Below, piece after piece: positions 1 to 6,430 of a stretch of DNA of 64,000 bases. Source of the DNA: Acidobacteriota bacterium (GTDB lineage: Bacteria; Acidobacteriota; Blastocatellia; Chloracidobacteriales; Chloracidobacteriaceae); contig JACQXX010000003.1 in NCBI GenBank assembly GCA_016208495.1, positions 1-64,000 of the forward strand, written 5' to 3'. The number at the start of each line of letters is the position of its first letter. The first letter of the stretch is position 1. The notes beneath the pieces are model-generated. The model made no database searches. It was given only the letters and a program-made list of their open reading frames with translations, and had not been told where the DNA came from. The position numbers and the translations under genes were made by a program.

Positions 1-657
1 GGAACGAATCAGGTCCGGGCTCCGCAGGGAGTAGCGGTGGATCAAAACGGCAACCTGTATGTCGCGGATACCGGCAACGGACGGGTGATGCGTTTTAACG
101 GAGGCACGCCCGGTGCCGGAGTAGTGATTGCGACGAACGGAACGGCGAGCGGTCAGGTGACGAGTCCACGCGGGTTGGCGGTCAATGAAGTGTTTACGCT
201 CTATGTCACGGACGAAAGCGCCAGCCGGATCATGCGCATCTCCAACGCGCACACGACGGTTTCGGGAACGAGTGGAACGATGCAGGCGACGCTGGGAACG
301 GCGCTCAACCGGGTGAAGAACCCGCAGGGAGTGGCGGTGGACGAAGCCGGCAACGTGTACGTGGCGGATACCGGAAACTCGCGAATCCTGCGCTGGGCCA
401 ACGGCAACCCGAATAATTCGACGGCGTTGGCGCTGTTGGGATCAGGATTGGGTCAGGTGAACAAAGCGGAAGGGGTGTCGGTCAATCAGTTCTTCAGCGG
501 GCCGTTCGCGAATCAATCGTTGCTGGTGGTGGGCGACACGCTCAATAACCGGGTGCAGTGTCGGCTGATTCCAACCGGAGGCTGGGCCTTGCTTGGCTCA
601 CCCAACGGAGTCGGCGGCGGAGTCGGACAGTTCCGGGCACCGAGCAAGGTTCGCTGA
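1..657 (+). CDS. NHL-repeat beta-propeller protein (5' end missing)
   Basis: The reading frame is open from base 1, so this is the C-terminal 218 residues of a longer protein. The visible part consists of NHL-type repeats with the hallmark 'PQGVAVDxxGNxYVADTGNxRV', seen clearly twice (residues ~8-30 and ~107-130) and in weaker copies between and after. NHL repeats fold into beta-propeller blades, usually in secreted or surface proteins that bind protein, sugar or RNA. The signal peptide and any extra domains lie outside the window. The TGA stop is followed immediately by an inverted-repeat element. Ligand and function cannot be stated. Confidence 0.85.
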   Translation, partial: GTNQVRAPQGVAVDQNGNLYVADTGNGRVMRFNGGTPGAGVVIATNGTASGQVTSPRGLAVNEVFTLYVTDESASRIMRISNAHTTVSGTSGTMQATLGTALNRVKNPQGVAVDEAGNVYVADTGNSRILRWANGNPNNSTALALLGSGLGQVNKAEGVSVNQFFSGPFANQSLLVVGDTLNNRVQCRLIPTGGWALLGSPNGVGGGVGQFRAPSKVR

Positions 658-1017
658 GTACAAGTCCCCATAAAAGGGGGATGAAATTCGACCACTCGCT
701 GGGGAAAAATTGGTTTTCGCCCGGATGGGCGGTGGAAAGTAGCCGGTGGCAAGTGTCGCTTTGGACACGCGGCCACCGGACGGAGTCGCCCGTGAGGTGC
801 GCGCCCGGATGGGCGCTGGAGGTGTGGTTCGGTCACGTTTCCCGTGGAGTTTCAGTCACTCGTTTACGATTTTGGTTCCAGCGCCCATCCGGGCGCGAAC
901 CTGTCCGGGCCTGGATTCCGGAGGGTGCGCCTCAAAGCAGGCTGCCCTCCGGCTACTGTCCACCGCCCATCCGGGCGAAAACCGAAATTCCATCCCTTAT
1001 TTATGAGGACTTGTACT
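657..1017. repeat. Nested inverted-repeat (MITE-like) element, about 360 bp
   Basis: The two ends are an 11-bp perfect inverted pair, AGTACAAGTCC (657-667) and GGACTTGTACT (1007-1017). Similarity continues inward with mismatches: TTTTCGCCCGGATGGGCGG near 715-733 is mirrored near 963-980, and AGTAGCCGG near 737-746 is mirrored near 949-957. An inner pair, CGCCCGGATGGGCGCTGGA (~804-822) and its complement (~879-897), repeats the same core. No open frame in it resembles a protein. The left end touches the stop codon of the NHL gene. It reads as a non-autonomous element or large foldback, and no clean target duplication is visible. Confidence 0.65.
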
Positions 1018-1038
1018 AAGGTGGTGAAAAAAGCTCCG

Positions 1039-1941
1039 TTAAGCCACCGCACTCCACAGCCATCCTTTGGGTTTGGGAGGCTTGGGAACATCCTGAGCAC
1101 ACCGAAATCCAAAAATAAATCCAATGCTGCCAGGTGGCATGCCCATGCGGTGGCTGATACGCAGGTAGTTTTTTTGTTCATTCCAGGAACCGCCTCGAAC
1201 CACCCTTCCTCGACCAAAATTTGGGCCAGGTGGGTTGATTTCAGGACTGACCCGGTAATATTGGGGATCATACCAGTCGGCGCACCACTCAGCCGCATTT
1301 CCAGCCATATCATACAAACCAAAGGGATTTGGGGGAAATGAGGTGATGACGACGGTTTGAATTCCTTCCAGTGGGTGCGACCGTTTATCGGGAACGTCCA
1401 GGTGACCAAAGTTGGCCTCCTGAGCGGTGACCTCCCTGGCTTCGCCGCCGCAGGCATACTGTGCCGAATCACGTCCTGCGCGGGCGGCATATTCCCATTC
1501 GGCTTCGGTTGGAAGTCGTTTTCCAATCCACCGGGCATAGGCGACGGCATCATTCCAGGTCACTGAAACCACCGGGTGACCTTCTCGACCTGGAGTCGCA
1601 TACCGATCCCAGCGTCCTTCGCTTTTGTATCCTGTAATTTCAACAAAATTGCGAAACTGCCGGTTGGTCACTTCCATTTGGTCAAGATAAAACGCATCGA
1701 GTTTGACCTGATGGATTGGAGCTTCGGCTGGGTCTCCGATGTGACTCCCCATTTGAAATGTGCCCGCTGGAATCAAAACCATACCAGGCGGTGCCGGGGG
1801 TGGGGAAAAAGGTGGGTCTGGCTCTTGATGGCACCCAGACGAAAAACTGAGCAGTATCGTCAGAAAAAGGAGGGGCCAAAATGGTTTGGGCGAACCACAG
1901 GTTCGCCCAGGAGGAAGATATTGGAGTTGGAACTTCGCCAT
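1039..1941 (-). CDS. SUMF1/FGE-sulfatase-domain lipoprotein
   Basis: 300 residues. The N-terminus has a hydrophobic stretch ending in LSFSSGC, a lipobox, so export and lipidation are predicted. After a proline-rich linker, the SUMF1/FGE fold runs from 'MVLIPAGTFQMGS' (~54) through 'LPTEAEWEYAARAG' (~142-155) to 'VVRGGSWN' and 'FGFRCAQD' near the end. This domain occurs in formylglycine-generating enzymes but also in many bacterial proteins that only bind or act as kinase-associated modules. The paired catalytic cysteines of true FGE, expected just after 'GGSW', are absent, so sulfatase maturation is unlikely. It lies 30 nt after deformylase on the same strand and may be co-transcribed. Confidence 0.85.
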   Translation of the reverse strand: MAKFQLQYLPPGRTCGSPKPFWPLLFLTILLSFSSGCHQEPDPPFSPPPAPPGMVLIPAGTFQMGSHIGDPAEAPIHQVKLDAFYLDQMEVTNRQFRNFVEITGYKSEGRWDRYATPGREGHPVVSVTWNDAVAYARWIGKRLPTEAEWEYAARAGRDSAQYACGGEAREVTAQEANFGHLDVPDKRSHPLEGIQTVVITSFPPNPFGLYDMAGNAAEWCADWYDPQYYRVSPEINPPGPNFGRGRVVRGGSWNEQKNYLRISHRMGMPPGSIGFIFGFRCAQDVPKPPKPKGWLWSAVA

Positions 1942-1971
1942 TGGTGTTTGGTAACTGGTAGCTGGTCCTTG

Positions 1972-2475
1972 TTAGAGGTAATTTTTCCGCCGAAAGACGT
2001 CATCCTTGAGTGATGAAACCCGGTCGAGGAAAAGAAGTCCGTTTAAATGGTCAATTTCGTGTTGGATCGCACGGGCTTCAAATCCTTCGGTTTCCAGGTT
2101 GTATTCTTTCCCAGTTGGATCGGTATACCGGAGCGCAATTTGAACCGAGCGCCGAACGTTCCCAGTAAAGTCCGGGATGCTCAAACACCCTTCACGCATC
2201 AATTCGCTGCCGTCTGAAGCAACAATTTCAGGGTTAATCATCACCATCAGGCCATGATTGGGGTGAGGTTTCCGGGAAACAGAAACATCAATGGCGACGA
2301 TTCGAAGGGGATTGTCTACCTGGGGGGCGGCCAGGCCAACGCATCCGCGAAAGGATTGCAGCGTTTCGACAAAATCCCTGATGAATTGATCAACTGCCGC
2401 ATCAATATTGGTCACCGGCTGGGATACGAGCTTGAGCCGGGGATCGGGAATCGTAAGGACATTCAGGATAGCCAT
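1972..2475 (-). CDS. def: Peptide deformylase
   Basis: 167 residues, the usual length. It removes the formyl group from the starting methionine of new proteins and is a metal (Fe/Zn) hydrolase in the cytoplasm. All three signature motifs are present: GCVGLAAPQ (~44-52), EGCLS (~95-99, metal-binding Cys) and QHEIDH (~138-143, two metal-binding His and the catalytic Glu). The ATG overlaps the TAA of the upstream ACT-domain gene by one base (TAATG), so the two genes are probably translationally coupled. No fmt gene is adjacent, although fmt often accompanies def. Confidence 0.97.
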   Translation of the reverse strand: MAILNVLTIPDPRLKLVSQPVTNIDAAVDQFIRDFVETLQSFRGCVGLAAPQVDNPLRIVAIDVSVSRKPHPNHGLMVMINPEIVASDGSELMREGCLSIPDFTGNVRRSVQIALRYTDPTGKEYNLETEGFEARAIQHEIDHLNGLLFLDRVSSLKDDVFRRKNYL

Positions 2476-3071
2476 TACAGTTCAGCTACCTCCACCGGGC
2501 GAACTCCAACCTGAACCCCTAATTCTTTCCCAATTCCTTCCAGTTCGAGGGTCAAATGTGATGGGTTGACCTCAGAGGGAACTTCGATTTCAAGCATCAT
2601 CACATAGGTCGGGGAATTGTCTTTCCGGATGACCCGTGTGTTCATATCCGTAATGTTGACATCACGATCCGCTAAATGCTGGGTGATTCGATAAATAATG
2701 CCCGGCTGGTCTGAGCCGTACACGGAAATCAAAAACGGCAGGGTATGCGCCGATCCTTGGGCTCGGATGAGTTCGGCGGCTTCAATCGGGCAAACCGAGA
2801 TGGATAAGCCCATCGGCGTTCCCGCATCGCGCAGGGCTGATTCCAGTCGGTCGCGATTTACGTCACTGTTGACCGTCAGCAACAAAATCATGGCAAATTC
2901 GCCGCCTAAGAGCGTGTGGCTTGAGTCTTCGATATTGCAGCCAAGTTCAAACAACACACGGGTGACTGCCGCAACAATGCCGGGTTGGTCTTTCCCAACT
3001 GCTGTCATGGCATAGTAGGTTTTGGTCGTTGCGTTTTTATCAATATCGGGGTGTGTTTCTGTCATTACCAT
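2475..3071 (-). CDS. Double ACT-domain regulatory protein, GcvR-like
   Basis: 198 residues with two tandem ACT domains. The first begins 'YYAMTAVGKDQPGIVAAVTRVL' (~19-40) and the second 'LPFLISVYGSDQPGIIYRITQHL' (~112-134). ACT domains bind amino acids or related ligands. This two-domain arrangement matches the GcvR family, which in Enterobacteria antagonises the glycine-cleavage activator GcvA. No gcv gene is in view, so the target is unknown. It probably forms an operon with def, sharing one base at the junction. Two starts two codons apart are possible (3071 or 3065). Confidence 0.8.
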   Translation of the reverse strand: MVMTETHPDIDKNATTKTYYAMTAVGKDQPGIVAAVTRVLFELGCNIEDSSHTLLGGEFAMILLLTVNSDVNRDRLESALRDAGTPMGLSISVCPIEAAELIRAQGSAHTLPFLISVYGSDQPGIIYRITQHLADRDVNITDMNTRVIRKDNSPTYVMMLEIEVPSEVNPSHLTLELEGIGKELGVQVGVRPVEVAEL

Positions 3072-3114
3072 AGAAATTTCCTATAAGAATTGAGGGCAAC
3101 AGGTCTTATACCAT

Positions 3115-3141
3115 TTAGGGTTCAGGGTTCAGGGTTCAAGG
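3115..3141. repeat. Heptamer tandem repeat, unit TTCAGGG
   Basis: About three consecutive, slightly imperfect copies of the 7-bp unit lie upstream of the ACT-domain gene. The complementary unit CCTGAAC forms the ten-copy array upstream of gltX at 58007. Confidence 0.7.
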
Positions 3142-3208
3142 GAAATACAATCTTTTCAATAATTTAGCCTCCCCCTAATCCGAGAGTTTCATTGCAAAAT
3201 GGTATTAA

Positions 3209-3240
3209 CTACTCGCTACTCGCTACTCACTACTCGCTCG
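3209..3240. repeat. Heptamer tandem repeat, unit CTACTCG
   Basis: Four copies, one with a single change, followed by a partial unit. The array ends one base before the stop codon of the minus-strand PD40 gene that starts at 4348. Confidence 0.8.
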
Positions 3241-3241
3241 T

Positions 3242-4348
3242 TTAGGGTTTCCAGTCAACTAAAAAGATGTTGGTGTCTCCCTGGGCCAGGCTGTTGCGGT
3301 TTGAAGCAAAGACCAGCTTTTTACCGTCTGGTGAAAACATGGGGAAGCCATCAAAGGTGTCGTTAAAAGTTACCCGTTCCAACCCGGTTCCATCAATGTT
3401 TATCACGTACAACTCAAAGTTGCGCCCCTTTGGGTCGTCCATATTCGATGAAAAAATGATCTGTTTGCTGTTTGGCAGAAAGAAGGGGGCAAAATTGGCT
3501 TTGCCGTTTCGGGTCAATTGACGTTGATTTTTCCCATCGGCATCCATCACGAAAATTTCAAGGGTGGTCGGACGGATCAAATGTTCCTTGAGGAGTGACT
3601 GATAATCTTTGAGGATGGCATCAGTTGCCGGTCGGTGGGCGCGATAGACAATTTTTTTGTTATCTGGCGAATAAAAGGCGCCGCCGTCATAGCCTGGGGT
3701 ATTGGTCAGTTGTTTGACATTTTTGCCATTGATATCCATCGAATACAGTTCCAAATCACCGGACCGATCAGAGGTAAAAATGATTTTCTTCCCATTGGGT
3801 GAAATGGTGGCTTCGGCGTCATAGCCAGGCGTCGTGGTCAATGGTTTGGGGTTGGATCCGTCCCGGTTGGCAATGAAGATGTCGTAATCTGGATAAAGTG
3901 CCCAGACATATCCCCGAGAAAAGTCCGGTTTGGGAGGACAGTCTTTGCTTCCAACATGGGTTGAGGAGTACAAAATCTGCTTCCCATTTTTCAAAAAGTA
4001 GGCGCAGGTACAGCGTCCATACCCGGTACTGACCAGTTTTAAATTCGAACCGTCCAGATTCATGGAATAGATCTGGTCACAGAGGTAGCCTTCACGGGTT
4101 GATTGAAAAATCAGTTGTTTTCCATCAAAGGAAAAATAAGCCTCGGCATTTTCACCACCGAACGTCAGTTGCTGGATGTCACCAAAATGTTTTTCGCGGG
4201 GATCAACTGGTGGCGGCTGATATTTTTCACGTGATTGGGGTTGGGGTTGAGGTGCTTTTTGCTGGGCCTGGGTACCTGGCGTCAGGTACAACCATGGCAA
4301 AGTCACACATGCCAAACAAGTTAGGAAAACAAGAGATGTTCTGACCAC
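3242..4348 (-). CDS. TolB-like PD40 beta-propeller protein, exported
   Basis: 368 residues. The N-terminus (LVFLTCLACVTLPWLYL... TQAQQ) looks like a signal peptide. The mature part starts with a proline/glutamine-rich stretch and then has about six PD40 (WD40-like) blades. Each carries the 'SPDGKKIxFxSxR' motif, seen near residues 69, 118, 183, 227, 292 and 343. Such propellers resemble the C-terminal domain of TolB, but the N-terminal TolB domain and tol-pal neighbours are missing. It is best described as a periplasmic or secreted propeller of unknown partner. The two CxC-type cysteine pairs near residues 111-113 are unusual for the fold. Confidence 0.82.
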   Translation of the reverse strand: MVRTSLVFLTCLACVTLPWLYLTPGTQAQQKAPQPQPQSREKYQPPPVDPREKHFGDIQQLTFGGENAEAYFSFDGKQLIFQSTREGYLCDQIYSMNLDGSNLKLVSTGYGRCTCAYFLKNGKQILYSSTHVGSKDCPPKPDFSRGYVWALYPDYDIFIANRDGSNPKPLTTTPGYDAEATISPNGKKIIFTSDRSGDLELYSMDINGKNVKQLTNTPGYDGGAFYSPDNKKIVYRAHRPATDAILKDYQSLLKEHLIRPTTLEIFVMDADGKNQRQLTRNGKANFAPFFLPNSKQIIFSSNMDDPKGRNFELYVINIDGTGLERVTFNDTFDGFPMFSPDGKKLVFASNRNSLAQGDTNIFLVDWKP

Positions 4349-4458
4349 AGGGTAAAAGCTCCTCGACGGAATGTAGAATTGAGAATGAAGAATTAGGAAG
4401 TAAGAAAGATGACCGCTGTCTTTAAAATTGATACCTGGAAAAAATCAATCGCCGAACA

Positions 4459-5388
4459 CTAAAGTTCCTCAACCAGTTGGCGCAATTCAGCCAGCGATGG
4501 AAGTGAGGTTCGCGCCCCAAGTTCACGGCATTTGAGCGCGGCAACCGCATTGGCAATCCGCATCGTGGTTTCAATTGGAAAGCCTTCAAGGATGCCATAC
4601 AAAAAGCCTCCGCGAAAAGCATCTCCGGCACCCGTCGTATCTTTACAGGTCACCCTGAAGGCAGGTGTATGCACCAGTCGGTTCTCAACCAGCGCCAGTG
4701 ACCCTTCCACTCCGAGCGTCATGGCGACAATCCGGCATCCAAACCGGTCATTCAACTGTCGTAAGGCTCGTTCCGGGTCGCTTTCGCCGGTAACCACAGT
4801 TGGAAAATCGGTTGAGGCGAGCAAATAGTCAACCAGGGGAAGCAACTCCTCCAGCCCTGGATAGAGTTCGTCAATGTCAATCGCCACTGGGATTTCGGCG
4901 GCACGCGCCCATCGGGCAGCCTGAATACTGGCGGCTACACTGTAACCGTCCAAATGCAGAATTCTGCCTGAGGTAATAATTTCTTCTGAGAGATCCGAAG
5001 GGGAAAAATTCAGCTTTTGATCGTGATGCCAGATGACCGTCCGCTCGCCGGTCTGGCCATCAATAATGATGTAGGCGATTTGGGTTTCCGCATCGGGCGC
5101 AACCAGAAGGGTCGTGGTATCAATGCCTTCCTGTTCAAGTGAAGCCCGTTGAAAGTCTCCGCTTTCATCGTTGCCAACTTTACCAAGATAACAGACGGAT
5201 TTTCCAAGTCGTTTCAACGCGGTTAACGCAGTTGCAACCTGACCTCCAGCGGAACGAATGTGTCCCCGGAGCGGGACTTTCGTGTTAAAAGCCGGATAGG
5301 TATCAACCACAATGAGGGTATCAACGGCATTGAGACCAAGACCAACAACATCGTAGGGGCATGACATGGGAAGAGGCGACTGGGACAA
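4459..5388 (-). CDS. PfkB-family sugar/nucleoside kinase
   Basis: 309 residues, normal for ribokinase-like enzymes. They transfer phosphate from ATP to a sugar, sugar phosphate or nucleoside in the cytoplasm. The N-terminal part has 'DVVGLGLNAVDTLIVVDTYP' and 'RSAGGQVATALTALKRLG' (~47-64, PfkB signature 1 region). The C-terminal signature 'DTTGAGDAFRGGF' (~249-261) holds the catalytic Asp and the anion hole. The substrate cannot be read from sequence. A second in-frame ATG lies seven codons in (MSCPYD). The gene stands alone between the PD40 and OmpA genes on the same strand. Confidence 0.9.
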   Translation of the reverse strand: MSQSPLPMSCPYDVVGLGLNAVDTLIVVDTYPAFNTKVPLRGHIRSAGGQVATALTALKRLGKSVCYLGKVGNDESGDFQRASLEQEGIDTTTLLVAPDAETQIAYIIIDGQTGERTVIWHHDQKLNFSPSDLSEEIITSGRILHLDGYSVAASIQAARWARAAEIPVAIDIDELYPGLEELLPLVDYLLASTDFPTVVTGESDPERALRQLNDRFGCRIVAMTLGVEGSLALVENRLVHTPAFRVTCKDTTGAGDAFRGGFLYGILEGFPIETTMRIANAVAALKCRELGARTSLPSLAELRQLVEEL

Positions 5389-5447
5389 CTGGTGGGAGTC
5401 AGAAAATGGTTTTCAGGGATTGAGAGGGTGGGTTCAGGGTTTGGCAT

Positions 5448-5495
5448 CTGGAGACTGGTGTTTAGAATGAAGAGATCCCAAGCACCAGTCTCCAG
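5448..5495. repeat. Stem-loop: 13-bp perfect inverted repeat
   Basis: CTGGAGACTGGTG (5448-5460) is mirrored perfectly by CACCAGTCTCCAG (5483-5495) with a 22-nt loop, in the gap between the OmpA and PfkB genes. No T-run follows on either strand, so it is not a standard intrinsic terminator. It may be an mRNA-stabilising hairpin or a small repeat remnant. Confidence 0.7.
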
Positions 5496-5511
5496 TTCCC
5501 AAAGCGTTCAA

Positions 5512-6219
5512 TTAGCCATTGCCACCAGATTTATTCACGACCTGATTTTCAAGCACGCGAACTTCGACCCGACGATTTTCCTGGAGTTCATCTTTGGTCC
5601 GGGCTTCATCGTCAATTTTACCAGCGCCAATGTAGGTCACTCGATACAGGTCAATTCCGTGGGCCCGGAACAGATAGCGTTTGACTTCATCAGCGCGATT
5701 TTCGGTCAATTTTTCATTGTACCGAATCCCGCCGCGGCGGTCGGCATAGCCAGCGATTTCAATCCGGGTGCCTTTGCGGCCTTTGACATATGAGGCAATC
5801 GCGTCGAGTTCCGCTTTGGCTTCGGGGCTAAGTTCAAACCGACCCGTTTTGAAATAAACTTTTGCCGTCCGAACCACGACAAAGTTATCAATGTTTTTGC
5901 TGGTTTCAACCAGGTCCGTGCGCACGGCAACTGCTTTGCGATCAGCTTCAACCGCTTTGCGGTCGGCTTCGGTTGCTTTTCGTTCAGCTTCTTCGGCTTT
6001 CACGCTAACGGTATCAATCCGGCGGCTCAACCGATCATCAACTTCCTTAATCGCCGATGAATTGCGACGGACGGATTCTTCGAGTTCTGCTGTCCGCCCT
6101 TCCAGCGGGGCAACACGTTCGTCAATGGTTTTCCGGACAAACTTCTTGGTGGCACAGGCTTGTCCAACAAACATAACAGACAAAGCCAGCAACGTTGCTG
6201 TGATAAAACGTTGGCTCAT
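5512..6219 (-). CDS. OmpA-family peptidoglycan-binding lipoprotein with coiled coil
   Basis: 235 residues. A signal peptide ending VGQAC gives a lipoprotein. Residues ~35-110 form a charged heptad-rich coiled coil, including the repeated 'EADRKAVEADRKAVAV'. The C-terminal OmpA-like domain (~118-225) has 'VYFKTGRFELSPEAKAELD', 'IEIAGYADRRGG' and 'ENRRVEVRV', matching the fold that binds diaminopimelate in peptidoglycan. It probably tethers the outer membrane to the wall, like Pal, but no tol genes are nearby. Confidence 0.9.
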   Translation of the reverse strand: MSQRFITATLLALSVMFVGQACATKKFVRKTIDERVAPLEGRTAELEESVRRNSSAIKEVDDRLSRRIDTVSVKAEEAERKATEADRKAVEADRKAVAVRTDLVETSKNIDNFVVVRTAKVYFKTGRFELSPEAKAELDAIASYVKGRKGTRIEIAGYADRRGGIRYNEKLTENRADEVKRYLFRAHGIDLYRVTYIGAGKIDDEARTKDELQENRRVEVRVLENQVVNKSGGNG

Positions 6220-6368
6220 GGGTTCTCCTCAAGTGGATAGATTGAAAAAGATGGTATCCCGCACATGTTGAATGAGCTTCAAATAGGGGAATCAAAAGGG
6301 AAAAGTGGAAAGTGCCGTCTTAAATATCAGATAGAGTCAGAAAGATCAATGCTTGGGGCAAAGGAAGG

Positions 6369-6396
6369 GATGAGGGATGAAGGATGAGGGATGAAA
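6369..6396. repeat. Heptamer tandem repeat, unit GGATGAR
   Basis: Four copies alternating GGATGAG and GGATGAA. The same array, in complement, occurs at 49924-49948 and 57171-57198. Confidence 0.85.
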
Positions 6397-6430
6397 GAAA
6401 ACCAATTCTTCACCCCAATGTCTTCAGCCC

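Noticed and set aside
864-1553. 229-codon minus-strand frame
   Set aside because: It overlaps the SUMF1 gene out of frame and runs into the inverted-repeat element.
5448-5495. Intrinsic terminator of the OmpA gene
   Set aside because: The stem is strong but no T-run follows on either strand.
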